Below, one piece after another: positions 37,517 to 48,974 of a stretch of DNA of 64,000 bases. The notes under the pieces were generated by a model that was given only the letters and a program-made list of their open reading frames with translations, was not told the DNA's origin and ran no database searches. The stretch is from contig NC_014532.2 in NCBI RefSeq assembly GCF_000196875.2, positions 1,364,001 through 1,428,000 on the forward strand. The letters are read 5' to 3'. Positions within the stretch are counted from its first letter, which is position 1, and the number at the start of each line of letters is the position of its first letter. The position numbers and the translations under genes are program-made. The stretch is from Halomonas elongata DSM 2581 (GTDB lineage Bacteria > Pseudomonadota > Gammaproteobacteria > Pseudomonadales > Halomonadaceae).

Positions 37517-38575
37517 TCATCCGCCGACTCTGTAGGAGGAAGGCAGCTCCGCCAGCAGCCCGCGACCGCCTGCCAGCGTCAGTGCCAGGTCGTGCAGGCC
37601 GTCCCATAGCGGGATGGTGCCGGCACCCTTGATCGTCAGGTCGAGACGCTGGGCAAACAACAGCAGCTTGTGCAGCCGTTTCATGGGCAGGCGCTGGATG
37701 GCCTGCTGGTAGGCGGGGCGGCGCTTGTCGAAGATAGGCGGCTTCTGGGCCTTGCAGGCATGTTCGAGGCTCTGGCCCTGATCCAGGTGCTGGTGGATCG
37801 ACAGCAGCAGCCGCAGCTCCCGGGTCAGGGCCCACAGGACGATGGGCGGCTCGACACCCTCGCCACGCAGGCCGCCCAGGATACGCGACACCCGGGCGCG
37901 CTCGCCCTTGAGGCAGGCGTCCAGCAGGGTGAAGACATCGTAACGGGCGCTGTCCTCCACGCCACCGGCTACCTGTTGAGGGGAGATGCGTGCTCCGGGC
38001 GGCAGCAGCAGGGCCAGCTTCTGCAGTTCCTGATCAGCGGCCAGCAGGTTGCCCTCGGTGCGTTCGCCGAGCAGGCGAGCGGCATCGAGATCCAGGGTCA
38101 GGCCGTGTCGGGAGGCGCGGTCGCGCAGCCAGAAGTGCAGTCGGGAGGCATCCACCGGCCATACCGGGACGAAGAGCCCGGCCTTGTCCAGTGCCTTGAA
38201 CCAGGCGCTTTTCTGTTCGCGATAGTCCAGCTTGGCGGAGGCGATCAGCAGGATGTTGTCACTGCCGCTCATGCCCTCGGCATATTCCTTGAGCGCCTTG
38301 GCGCCTTCCTGGCCGGGCTTGCCGTTCAGGCGCAGCTCGATGAGCTTGCGGGAAGCGAACAGAGACAGGCTGGCGGCGCTTTCGAGCAGGCGCCCCCAGG
38401 GGAAGTTGGCTTCCACATGCAGCACTTCGCGTTCTTCGATTCCGGCTTCGCGCGCCGTGCGACGCACGGCATCGCACGCCTCCATGTGCTGCAGCGGCTC
38501 ATCGCCGGCGACGATCACTACCGGAGGCAGGGACTTGGCCAGGGCGTCCTCGAGCTTGTCGGCGAAGACCTTCAC
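37517..38575 (-). CDS. holA: DNA polymerase III subunit delta (HolA)
   Basis: Clamp-loader subunit that opens the beta clamp. The 352-residue protein has the AAA-like but ATP-inactive fold, with VVIVAGDEPLQHMEACDAVR at the start, SLFASRKLIELRL as the beta-clamp contact region, and the C-terminal block WALTRELRLLLSIHQ. In order leuS-lptE-holA on the minus strand; starts 10 bp after lptE. Confidence 0.95.
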   Translation of the reverse strand: MKVFADKLEDALAKSLPPVVIVAGDEPLQHMEACDAVRRTAREAGIEEREVLHVEANFPWGRLLESAASLSLFASRKLIELRLNGKPGQEGAKALKEYAEGMSGSDNILLIASAKLDYREQKSAWFKALDKAGLFVPVWPVDASRLHFWLRDRASRHGLTLDLDAARLLGERTEGNLLAADQELQKLALLLPPGARISPQQVAGGVEDSARYDVFTLLDACLKGERARVSRILGGLRGEGVEPPIVLWALTRELRLLLSIHQHLDQGQSLEHACKAQKPPIFDKRRPAYQQAIQRLPMKRLHKLLLFAQRLDLTIKGAGTIPLWDGLHDLALTLAGGRGLLAELPSSYRVGG

Positions 38576-38585
38576 GCTTGTCTCC

Positions 38586-39077
38586 TCATTGGCCGTCGAG
38601 GGCCCGCAGCCGTTCCAGCAACTGGTCGACCGCCTTGCGACGCAGGCGACGCTGCACCTCGCTACGTCGATCGTCGACGGAGAGCAGGTTGTTGCTGCTC
38701 AAGGTGAGGCGCTCCTGGACCTCGAGGCGCTGCTGATCGAGCAGATAGGCGCCATCGTCGCGCCGCTGGACCGAAAAGGGCACTTCGAGCGTCATGTCGT
38801 ATGCCTGGTGACCGGATTTCAGCACGCTCAAGCGCTGTTCACCGAAGGACTCCGGTCCCAGGTTCAAGACCTGCGGGGCCGCCTCTTCGACACTGACGTT
38901 CGCTGCCCGCAGGCGCTTGACCGCGAGCCGGGAAAGGTCGTCATCCGTGCCATCCACGGCCAGCGCGGCGAAGGGCAGGGAAGCGGTGCCCATGCCTCGC
39001 AGGCGGAAACCGCATCCCGCCAGCGCCAGGGAAGCGCCGGTGGCCAGGGTCAGGCGGAGCAGGGTTCGACGCTGCAT
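38586..39077 (-). CDS. lptE: LPS-assembly lipoprotein LptE
   Basis: Outer-membrane lipoprotein that plugs LptD for LPS transport. The signal peptide starts MQRRTLLRLTLATGASLALA and the lipobox is LAGC, followed by the family hallmark GFRLRG. 163 residues. The C-terminal helix RRLRRKAVDQLLERLRAL is typical. It is placed 21 bp after leuS. Confidence 0.94.
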   Translation of the reverse strand: MQRRTLLRLTLATGASLALAGCGFRLRGMGTASLPFAALAVDGTDDDLSRLAVKRLRAANVSVEEAAPQVLNLGPESFGEQRLSVLKSGHQAYDMTLEVPFSVQRRDDGAYLLDQQRLEVQERLTLSSNNLLSVDDRRSEVQRRLRRKAVDQLLERLRALDGQ

Positions 39078-39098
39078 GGAAACTCCTTGGGCAGTGGA

Positions 39099-41735
<2,637 letters not shown>

Positions 41736-41900
41736 TCAGCGGGTCGGCGCAAGGTGTCGCCCCGCGAGAGGCGAAAGGTGCTTGATTCGCCGACGGCGTG
41801 CCGTCTAAATGGAAAAAGCGTAGGCTCGCAAGGATACCCCAGCACGACGGGTTCCGGCTACGGGCCGGCCAATGTCAGGCGCCAGAACGAGGAGAAGCAG

Positions 41901-42422
41901 ATGAGCGAGCAACAGGATCCGCAATCCCGGGATCATCGATTGAAGGCAGCCTATGAGCGCATGCTCGACCGTCTCAAGGAAGGTGCCGGTGAACTGAATC
42001 GCGATGCCCTGCAGCATGAGCTCGACGAGGCCGTCGAATTCGAGGCCGAGGTCGAAGAGTTCACGCGCGATGAGCTGGCGTTGCTGCGTGCCTGGGTCGA
42101 ACGTGACCTCAAGGAGATGCGTCGCTACCTGAGTGCCGGTGGCGAAGGCGTGGCCAGCTGGTTGGGCATCGATCTGTCGGTGTTGTCGCGCAAGGTGACC
42201 GAGTCGCTGTTTTCCATCGCCGATCGCAGCCTCATCGAACGCGAGCGCCTGGAAGACGACCTGGAAGCCTCGCGGGCCGATTACACCGCCGGTGAGATGG
42301 CCGCGCCCGGGCGCATGGCCTGTGCGCACTGCGATGCCATCGTCGAACTGGCCGGCGTGGCGCGCATCGAACCTTGCCATCAATGCGGTCATCGCTATTT
42401 CGTGCGGGCGCCGGTGGCCTGA
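41901..42422 (+). CDS. ybeL: YbeL-type zinc-ribbon protein (DUF1451)
   Basis: A 173-residue soluble protein: helical N-terminal part (YERMLDRLKEGAGELNRDAL) and C-terminal zinc ribbon with CAHC and CHQCG. Divergent from leuS, the same neighbourhood as in E. coli. ATG 41901 follows GAGGAGAAG. Its stop lies 3 bp from the stop of the convergent membrane protein. Confidence 0.88.
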   Translation: MSEQQDPQSRDHRLKAAYERMLDRLKEGAGELNRDALQHELDEAVEFEAEVEEFTRDELALLRAWVERDLKEMRRYLSAGGEGVASWLGIDLSVLSRKVTESLFSIADRSLIERERLEDDLEASRADYTAGEMAAPGRMACAHCDAIVELAGVARIEPCHQCGHRYFVRAPVA

Positions 42423-42425
42423 GTC

Positions 42426-43766
42426 TCAGCTATCGAGCAGCCACAGGGTTCCCACCACCAGGATGGCCATGACCAGGGCATAGCCCAGGTTGTGGCGCAT
42501 CATGTGGGTGCCGGAGACACCGTAGCGCCCCTGCAGCGAGAGGTTGATGCCCGACAAGGGGCCGACGCTGGTGCCCACTGCCCAGGCGCTCAGGGCGACG
42601 AAGGCGAACAGTGTCTGGTCCCCGGCGGCCAGGTCGAGCACCGAGGCCAGCACCGAGACGCCGATGATCGGGTGCAGGCCGGCCAGGGCGCTGGCGACGA
42701 TGATCAAAAAGCTCAGTGTCGCCTGGGGAACGCCGAAGTGCGCGAACAGCGTCCAGTCGTTGCCGGTGGCGGCATCGACCAGCGTCGACAGTCCCTGGGT
42801 CAGCAGGCCGGCGCACAGGAACAGCGAGATCTCGCCGCGCATGGCCGGCAGCCGGGTCACGGTATGCTGCCGCACTCGGCTCAGGGTCCAGCGAGGCCCT
42901 CGGGAAAGGTTGGTGGCCAGGGCCACGCTCGGCATCAGGAAGGTGATGATGCTGACGATGGACAGTTCTGGCGTCAGCACGTAATGGAAGACCATCACCA
43001 GGCCGGCCATGGCCACCGGCATCAGCAGGCTGCGCGGCGACATCGAGAAGCCGGCGGTCTCGGTCATGTCGAAACGGCGCGGCAGTTCGAGCAGGGTCAG
43101 CAATCCCGAGCACAAGGCCAGGGGCAGGCCATGGGCGACGATGGTAGCGTAATCCATCGCCGGCGCCAGGGTCATCACCACCCCCATGGAGGCGAAGAAC
43201 GGCGACCAGAGTGCCGCGCTGGAAAGCCCTCGGTTGAGGCCCAGCAGTTGCGGCGTGGTGAGCGGGCCGCGTCGCTCGAGCCGGTCGCCGACCATGAACA
43301 CCGTCGACAGGTTGAGAATCGTGCCGAGCAGGTGCACGCCGAGCCAGGTGCCGGCAAGCCCGCGGCGGCCGGTCACGGCATGGCCGGTGGGCGGCTGTGA
43401 CTGGCCGCGGAGATTGCCGATCAGACCGATGAAGCTGACCCCCACCAGCATGGCCACCACATAGGTGTTGCCGTCGAGCATCGCCCACCAATCGATCTGC
43501 GCACCGAAGCCGAAGCGTGCCGTCAGCAACAGCCCGAGCCCGATGGCGGCCAGCCAGCCCGCCTGGCGACGATTCCTGGACGGGATATCGCGCCACAGCA
43601 GGGCGGTACCCAGCCAGAGGGCATAACCGACCAGATGCGGGCTGAATGGTGAGGCGCCGGTGAACTGGGTGATCTGGATGACCAGGCCGGCCAGTATCGT
43701 CAGTCCGGCCAGGGCTCGCCGGCGCCGTGTGGCCTCGTCGGGCCCTTCGTCTCGCGTAGGCTGCAT
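42426..43766 (-). CDS. Multipass membrane protein of unknown family, transporter-like
   Basis: A 446-residue protein with about 12 hydrophobic segments. Two similar patches lie in the two halves: LNRGLSSAALWSPFFASMG and AWAVGTSVGPLSGINLSL. This internal echo, with Ser/Pro/Gly-rich breaks inside hydrophobic stretches, resembles re-entrant hairpins of ion-transporter-superfamily anion permeases. That is inference; I do not recognise the family. It is convergent with ybeL and divergent from a porin. Confidence 0.7.
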   Translation of the reverse strand: MQPTRDEGPDEATRRRRALAGLTILAGLVIQITQFTGASPFSPHLVGYALWLGTALLWRDIPSRNRRQAGWLAAIGLGLLLTARFGFGAQIDWWAMLDGNTYVVAMLVGVSFIGLIGNLRGQSQPPTGHAVTGRRGLAGTWLGVHLLGTILNLSTVFMVGDRLERRGPLTTPQLLGLNRGLSSAALWSPFFASMGVVMTLAPAMDYATIVAHGLPLALCSGLLTLLELPRRFDMTETAGFSMSPRSLLMPVAMAGLVMVFHYVLTPELSIVSIITFLMPSVALATNLSRGPRWTLSRVRQHTVTRLPAMRGEISLFLCAGLLTQGLSTLVDAATGNDWTLFAHFGVPQATLSFLIIVASALAGLHPIIGVSVLASVLDLAAGDQTLFAFVALSAWAVGTSVGPLSGINLSLQGRYGVSGTHMMRHNLGYALVMAILVVGTLWLLDS

Positions 43767-43954
43767 GCGTCATGTTCTAGAGAAATTCATAGCATCCTAA
43801 GCAAGCTTGCCGGCGGTCACAAGCCGCAGGGCCTTGTTCACATGGACGGCCATTCCGGCTGTCGTCTCTCCAGCCACTTGTTTCTTCAGGCCTTTCGGGG
43901 CGCGCGATTCGCATACCTGCGCCTCGGGATCAACGGTTGTTTGCTAGTCACAGT

Positions 43955-43988
43955 TTGTTACAGTCCTGTCGCAAAATAACGACAATAT
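43955..43988 (+). promoter_or_regulatory. Possible Pho box and -10 upstream of the porin
   Basis: TTGTTAC-AGTC-CTGTCGC (43955-43972) has the two 7-mers with 4-bp spacer of a Pho box, with 12 of 18 positions matching the E. coli consensus by my count. CAATAT at 43983-43988 lies 10 bp downstream, the usual distance to -10 in PhoB promoters. The surrounding 286-bp intergenic region holds nothing else I recognise. Confidence 0.4.
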
Positions 43989-44052
43989 CGCTTCAAAAGG
44001 GGCAAAGTCCCTGCATTCCGATGCCATTTCGTCCCAATTACGAGGAGAAACT

Positions 44053-45348
44053 GTGATTCAGCGATCATTCAAGGCCGCTGGCCTTGCCGTGGGAACTCTT
44101 GTCTTCGCCACGCCGGCAGTGGCGCAAGGCACTCAGGACTCCGAGGCCATGCAGCGTCAGATCGACGCCCTGCGTGCCGAGGTACAGCGTCTGCAGGAGC
44201 AGGTCGATGAGCGGCCGGCGAAGCGTCAGGACGATGACGTGTCCACGCGCGAACTGGCCGAGGAGAACAGTGCCGTCCTCGATACGATCCGGAGCACGCA
44301 GTTCAACGGCCAGCTCGAGTTCGGCTCGGTCTTCAACGACTGGAGCGAGCGAGACAAGGAAACCGCGGGGGATCTGGACTTCGGCAAGTTCAACCTCGGC
44401 GTCACTGGCGGTACCGGCAAGTTCAATTACTCTTTCCAGTACCGCTTCTACGACGGTTACAACTTCCTGCAGCATGGCTGGCTGGGGTACGACGTCACCG
44501 AGAACGACAGCGTCAAGCTGGGTCTGGTGCAGGCACCGTTCGGCAACATGGATTACGGCTATCTCGGTTGGTACGGCACCCTGCCGTATATCGCCGGCTT
44601 CAACGACAACCAGAACGCCGGTATCAAGTGGGATCACAGCCAGGGCGCCTGGGATACTTCCCTGGCCTTCTTCAAGAGCGACCAGTTGGGCGATGGCAAC
44701 GAGCATTACGGCGCCAACCCCATCGGCAGCAGCGCGCAGGGCAATTCGAAGGAGAATCAGCTCGCCGGGCGCGTTGCCTACACCTTCGGCCAGGGCACGG
44801 ATGCCACCACCGAGATCAACTTCTCGGCCAAGGGCGGCCAGCTCTATAACACCCATACGGGCGAGAGCGGCGACAACTGGCAGGCGGCCCTGGGCCTCAG
44901 TGGCCATTACGGCAACTGGATGACTCGCTTCCAGGCCACTACCTACGAGTACAATGCCGAAAACCCGGACGAGAGCGTCTCGGGCATCTCCGACAATGTG
45001 ATGCAGATCGGGGCCTTCGGCTTCAACTATCTGATCCCCGCCGAGGGCGAAATGTACTCCGCCAGCCTGGCGTACAGCATGGACGTCGACTGGGGGCCGG
45101 TGGAGAATCTCTACTTCTACAATGACTTCAGTGTCATCGATCCGTCCCAGGATTATGCGGCCACCAATGGCGGCTTCGGCGATCAGGCCGATCCCATGCT
45201 CAACGATCTGGGCATGAAGGTGACGGCCGGGCCTTACTACGCCTGGTTCGATATCGTCACCAACAAGAATGGGCTGAATTACTTCGGCTCGCCGGTCGAT
45301 GGCGATTGGCATACCAGTTTCCAGACCCACTTCGGTCTGACCTTCTGA
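44053..45348 (+). CDS. Outer-membrane porin, OprO/OprP-like
   Basis: A 431-residue beta-barrel protein. Signal peptide ends PAVA-QGT; a short coiled coil follows (MQRQIDALRAEVQRLQEQVD), as in OprP/OprO. The barrel part has alternating strands and ends with the outer-membrane C-terminal Phe (FGLTF). GTG start preceded by GAGGAG. The Pho-box-like upstream site fits a phosphate- or anion-type porin, but substrate cannot be read from sequence. Confidence 0.85.
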   Translation: MIQRSFKAAGLAVGTLVFATPAVAQGTQDSEAMQRQIDALRAEVQRLQEQVDERPAKRQDDDVSTRELAEENSAVLDTIRSTQFNGQLEFGSVFNDWSERDKETAGDLDFGKFNLGVTGGTGKFNYSFQYRFYDGYNFLQHGWLGYDVTENDSVKLGLVQAPFGNMDYGYLGWYGTLPYIAGFNDNQNAGIKWDHSQGAWDTSLAFFKSDQLGDGNEHYGANPIGSSAQGNSKENQLAGRVAYTFGQGTDATTEINFSAKGGQLYNTHTGESGDNWQAALGLSGHYGNWMTRFQATTYEYNAENPDESVSGISDNVMQIGAFGFNYLIPAEGEMYSASLAYSMDVDWGPVENLYFYNDFSVIDPSQDYAATNGGFGDQADPMLNDLGMKVTAGPYYAWFDIVTNKNGLNYFGSPVDGDWHTSFQTHFGLTF

Positions 45349-45377
45349 ACCGGATGCTTGCCTGAGTACCGTACGAC

Positions 45378-45404
45378 ACGCCCCGCTCGAGCCGAGCGGG
45401 GCGT
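45378..45404. terminator. Bidirectional terminator after the porin
   Basis: ACGCCCCGCTCG / CGAGCGGGGCGT, a perfect 12-bp stem with loop AGC, followed by TCTCGTT. It lies between convergent porin and LysR genes. Confidence 0.85.
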
Positions 45405-45471
45405 TCTCGTTGCGGCCCCGGCATGGCGTACAAAGCCACGGTGGTGGGTCACGACATGGGGGAGGGCGACA

Positions 45472-46368
45472 TCACTCCTGCCAGGCGAGCGCCTCGGGAG
45501 TGCGTGCGGCATCGAACATGTCGAGCATCGCCCGGGCGGCGTTGGAAAGCGTGCGGCTGCGGTGGACCAGATATCCCAGGGGGCGGTGGATGGGCGGATG
45601 ATCCACGTCGAGTTCGTGCAGTTCGCCGGCCACCATGCTTTCGGGCAGCAGGCTCCAGCCCAGGCCGATGCTGGCCATCATCTTGAGGGTCTCCAGATAA
45701 TTGGTGGAGATCGCCACCGGCAGGTCCAGACCGGCGGCGGCGAAGCGGGACTCGATCAGGGTACGGGTGAAGGTCAGCGGCCCGGGCAGCACGGCGTCGT
45801 GATCGCACAGTTCATGCAGGGCCAGATGGCGACGCCGGGCCAGTGGGTGGTCCTCGGCACAGACGAAACAGAGTCGGTCGACCCAGACCGGTACCGTCTC
45901 CAGTTGCGGGTCCGGGTGCGGTGCCAGGGTCGCTGCGGCGATTTCCAGTTCGCCGTCGAGCACGCCCTGGTAGGCCTGCTCGGAATCCAGGAAATGCAGA
46001 TCCAGTCGCACCTCGGGGTGGCGGCGGGTATAGCGTTCGAGCAGTGGCGGCAGCCGATGCAGCCCGAGATGATGGCTGGTGGCCAGGGTCAGGCGGCCGG
46101 CGACATCACCGCTGAGGTTGCCGAGCGCCCGCCGGCTGTCATCGACCATCACCAGGATGCGTCGCGCCCGGGGCAGCAGCAGGCGGCCGGCCTCGGTCAG
46201 GGCGACGCGACGGCCGATACGATCGAACAGCCGGGCATCGATCTGTCCCTCGAGCACGGCGATGCGCTTGCTGACCGCCGGCTGCGTCAGGTGCAACTGC
46301 TCGGCGGCCCTGGAGAAGCTGCCGCTGTCGGCCACGGCCAGGAAGGCCTGCAGGCTCTGGGTATCCAT
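45472..46368 (-). CDS. LysR-family regulator divergent from leuCD
   Basis: A 298-residue regulator. The N-terminal HTH reads LQAFLAVADSGSFSRAAEQL, then HLTQPAVSKRIAVLE; the effector domain begins near residue 90. ATG 46368 follows GGGAGA. A T-N11-A palindrome lies 23 bp upstream. A LysR gene beside leuC is common in pseudomonads and relatives; control of leuCD is likely but not shown. Confidence 0.9.
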   Translation of the reverse strand: MDTQSLQAFLAVADSGSFSRAAEQLHLTQPAVSKRIAVLEGQIDARLFDRIGRRVALTEAGRLLLPRARRILVMVDDSRRALGNLSGDVAGRLTLATSHHLGLHRLPPLLERYTRRHPEVRLDLHFLDSEQAYQGVLDGELEIAAATLAPHPDPQLETVPVWVDRLCFVCAEDHPLARRRHLALHELCDHDAVLPGPLTFTRTLIESRFAAAGLDLPVAISTNYLETLKMMASIGLGWSLLPESMVAGELHELDVDHPPIHRPLGYLVHRSRTLSNAARAMLDMFDAARTPEALAWQE

Positions 46369-46390
46369 GATGTTTCTCCCGGATATTCGT

Positions 46391-46405
46391 ATTCCAAAAG
46401 GGAAT
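46391..46405. promoter_or_regulatory. LysR-type operator (T-N11-A)
   Basis: ATTCC-AAAAG-GGAAT contains T-N11-A and lies between the LysR start and leuC in an AT-rich stretch (46405-46437), where both promoters probably lie. Confidence 0.5.
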
Positions 46406-46523
46406 CCATTAAATAAATAACATGAATTGCTTTTATGTGCGCGCCGCGGGAGACTACAGAAAAAGGGGCAAAAGGACCGGACTAGACCCCAAAGGTGCGC
46501 TGCATGGCTGAGCAGCACCGGAG

Positions 46524-46607
46524 ACAGGCCTAAGAGGAAGTCCGATTCCAGGGCAGGAATCGGTAGCGTACAAGGAATGTATGCACAGCACCTCCTCAAA
46601 GGCCTGT
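46524..46607 (+). ncRNA. Structured leader element upstream of leuC (copy 1)
   Basis: Closing stem ACAGGCC (46524-46530) / GGCCTGT (46601-46607); inner stem GAGGA / TCCTC (46534-46538 / 46593-46597). Inside are hairpin 1 CCGATTCC-AGGGCA-GGAATCGG (46542-46563) and hairpin 2 GCGTACA-AGGAA-TGTATGC (46566-46584). Both loops carry GG-A type sequence; the second closely resembles a CsrA site. The element ends 81 nt before leuC. It shares order and pairing with copy 2 before leuB. It resembles the TwoAYGGAY RNA motif. The rest of the 320-bp gap holds the LysR operator and promoter region. Confidence 0.7.
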
Positions 46608-46688
46608 CACCGGAAAAGCTGCGATGCGGGCGCCGTACTTTGTGAGACCGACCGGACACGCACAGGGCCGCAGGCCCGGGAGAACGAG

Positions 46689-48128
46689 ATGGCAGGCCAG
46701 ACACTTTACGACAAGCTGTGGTCGCAGCACCTGGTGAAGGAGCGCGGCGATGGTACCGCACTGATCTACATCGACCGTCACCTGCTGCACGAGGTGACCT
46801 CGCCCCAGGCCTTCGAGGGGCTGCGGCTGGCCGGGCGTCGCCCGTGGCGGCTGGATGCCAACCTGGCGACGCCGGACCACAACGTGCCGACCACACTGCT
46901 GGAGCGTGCCGAAGGCAATGCCGGGATCAAGGATCCGGTCTCGCTGATCCAGGTACAGACACTGGACGACAACTGCGAAGCCTTCGGCATCGAGGAGTTT
47001 CGCATCAACGATCCGCGCCAGGGCATCGTCCACGTGGTGGGCCCCGAGCAGGGCGCGACCCTGCCCGGCATGACCGTCGTCTGCGGGGATTCCCACACGG
47101 CGACCCATGGGGCCTTCGCCGCGCTTTCCCACGGTATCGGTACCTCCGAGGTGGAGCATGTGCTGGCCACCCAGTGCCTGCTGGCGCAGAAGATGAAGAA
47201 CATGCAGGTCCGGGTGGAAGGCGAGCTCGGCGAAGGCGTCACCGCCAAGGATGTGGTGCTGGCCATCATCGGTCGCATCGGCACCGCCGGCGGCACGGGC
47301 TATGCCATCGAGTTCGCCGGCAGCGCCATTCGCGGGCTCTCCATGGAAGGCCGGATGACGGTCTGCAACATGGCCATCGAGGCCGGAGCCCGGGTCGGGC
47401 TCATCGCCGTGGATGACACCACCATCGACTATCTCCGCGATCGCCACTACGCCCCCCGGGGCGAGCAGTGGGAGGCCGCGGTGGCCGACTGGCGGAACCT
47501 GGTTTCCGACGATGACGCAGTGTTCGACAAGGTGGTGACCCTGGACGCCGCCGAGATCGAGCCGCAGGTGTCCTGGGGCACCAGCCCGGAGATGGTCGCC
47601 GGTATCGGCGGCGAGGTGCCCGACCCGGCCGAGGCCGACGACGAAACAGCGCGTACCGGCATCACGCGGGCCCTGGAATACATGGGGCTGGTGCCGAAGC
47701 AGAAGATCACCGATATCCGCCTCGACAAGGTCTTCATCGGCTCGTGCACCAATTCGCGGATCGAAGATCTGCGCGCGGCCGCCAAGGTCGCCAAGGGGCG
47801 CAAGGTCGCCGACTCGATCGCCCTGGCCATGGTGGTGCCCGGCTCCGGACTGGTGAAGCGCCAGGCCGAGGAAGAAGGGCTCGATCGGATCTTCATCGAT
47901 GCCGGCTTTGAATGGCGCGAGCCCGGCTGCTCCATGTGCCTGGCCATGAATGCCGACAAGCTGGGTGCCGGCGAGCATTGCGCCTCGACCTCGAACCGCA
48001 ACTTCGAGGGTCGCCAGGGCTATGGCGGCCGAACGCACCTGGTGAGCCCGGCAATGGCCGCCGCCGCCGCCATCGCCGGTCACTTCGTCGATGTCCGCCA
48101 TTTCGACGCCACTGCGCAGGAGGCTTGA
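46689..48128 (+). CDS. leuC: 3-isopropylmalate dehydratase large subunit LeuC
   Basis: Aconitase-family subunit carrying a 4Fe-4S cluster; isomerises 2- to 3-isopropylmalate with LeuD. The Cys ligands are in [16 protein letters not shown] and [11 protein letters not shown], and the substrate motif [17 protein letters not shown] is intact. 479 residues. I use ATG 46689 ([11 protein letters not shown]); upstream in-frame ATGs such as 46581 lie inside the leader RNA. leuD follows after 2 bp. Confidence 0.97.
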   Translation: MAGQTLYDKLWSQHLVKERGDGTALIYIDRHLLHEVTSPQAFEGLRLAGRRPWRLDANLATPDHNVPTTLLERAEGNAGIKDPVSLIQVQTLDDNCEAFGIEEFRINDPRQGIVHVVGPEQGATLPGMTVVCGDSHTATHGAFAALSHGIGTSEVEHVLATQCLLAQKMKNMQVRVEGELGEGVTAKDVVLAIIGRIGTAGGTGYAIEFAGSAIRGLSMEGRMTVCNMAIEAGARVGLIAVDDTTIDYLRDRHYAPRGEQWEAAVADWRNLVSDDDAVFDKVVTLDAAEIEPQVSWGTSPEMVAGIGGEVPDPAEADDETARTGITRALEYMGLVPKQKITDIRLDKVFIGSCTNSRIEDLRAAAKVAKGRKVADSIALAMVVPGSGLVKRQAEEEGLDRIFIDAGFEWREPGCSMCLAMNADKLGAGEHCASTSNRNFEGRQGYGGRTHLVSPAMAAAAAIAGHFVDVRHFDATAQEA

Positions 48129-48130
48129 GC

Positions 48131-48775
48131 ATGCAGAAATTCGAACGTCTCGACGGCCTGGTCGCGCCGCTGGATCGCGCCAATGTCGACACCGACCTGA
48201 TCATTCCCAAGCAGTTTCTGAAGTCGATCAAGCGCAGCGGCTTCGGCGTCAACCTGTTCGACGAGCTGCGCTACCTCGACGAGGGCCAGCCCGGCCAGGA
48301 CGTCTCGACGCGCCCGCTCAATCCGGATTTCGTGCTCAACCAGCCGCGTTACCAGGGAGCGAGCATCCTGCTGGCGCGCCAGAATTTCGGCTGTGGCAGC
48401 TCCCGCGAGCATGCGCCCTGGGCGCTGGCCGACTATGGCTTTCGCGTCGTGATCGCTCCCAGCTTCGCCGATATCTTCTACAACAACGCCTTCAAGAACG
48501 GCATCCTGCTGATCAAGCTTGCCGAGGCCGAAGTCGACCGGTTGTTCGAGGAAGTGGCGGCGAACGAGGGCTATCGGCTCGACGTGGACCTCGAGACGCA
48601 GCGTGTGATCACGCCGTCGGGCGAATTGCTCGAGTTCGAGGTGGATGAGTTCCGCAAGCATTGCCTGCTCGAAGGACTCGACGACATCGGCATCACCCTG
48701 CAGAACGAAGATGCCATCCATGCGTTCGAAAAGCGGCACAGGGCGGAGCGCCCCTGGTTATTCCGGGAAGCCTGA
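48131..48775 (+). CDS. leuD: 3-isopropylmalate dehydratase small subunit LeuD
   Basis: Swivel-domain partner of LeuC, 214 residues. Family blocks [35 protein letters not shown] and [20 protein letters not shown] are present. Start ATG 48131, 2 bp after leuC. About 200 bp with the second structured element separate it from leuB. Confidence 0.97.
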   Translation: MQKFERLDGLVAPLDRANVDTDLIIPKQFLKSIKRSGFGVNLFDELRYLDEGQPGQDVSTRPLNPDFVLNQPRYQGASILLARQNFGCGSSREHAPWALADYGFRVVIAPSFADIFYNNAFKNGILLIKLAEAEVDRLFEEVAANEGYRLDVDLETQRVITPSGELLEFEVDEFRKHCLLEGLDDIGITLQNEDAIHAFEKRHRAERPWLFREA

Positions 48776-48853
48776 ATTGGCAAGTAGAGGCGCTTAACGG
48801 CCGGTGCCGATCAGGGTCGGCTTCTCAACGCATATGGCAGCGGAGCGTCGGGA

Positions 48854-48936
48854 GCAGGCCGGAGAGGAGGTCCGACGCCAGGGATGGCGTCGGTAGCGCC
48901 CACGGATGGGTTTACAGCGCCTCCTCGACGGCCTGC
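48854..48936 (+). ncRNA. Structured leader element upstream of leuB (copy 2)
   Basis: Closing stem GCAGGCC (48854-48860) / GGCCTGC (48930-48936); inner stem GAGGAGG / CCTCCTC (48864-48870 / 48920-48926). Hairpin 1 is CCGACGCC-AGGGAT-GGCGTCGG (48872-48893). Hairpin 2 is GCCCA-CGGA-TGGGT (48898-48911), giving the ACGGAT loop typical of the TwoAYGGAY motif. The end lies 38 nt before leuB. Several pairs differ from copy 1 but stay complementary. Confidence 0.7.
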
Positions 48937-48974
48937 CGCCGAATCAGCTCCGCCCACTCAACAAGGAAAACACG

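Noticed and set aside
42420-42428. A shared terminator between convergent ybeL and the membrane protein
   Set aside because: Only three bases separate the stops and no hairpin is visible there; transcripts probably overlap.
46440-46688. A leucine leader peptide and attenuator before leuC
   Set aside because: No short frame with a run of Leu codons is present; the hairpins are better explained by the structured element shared with the leuB leader.
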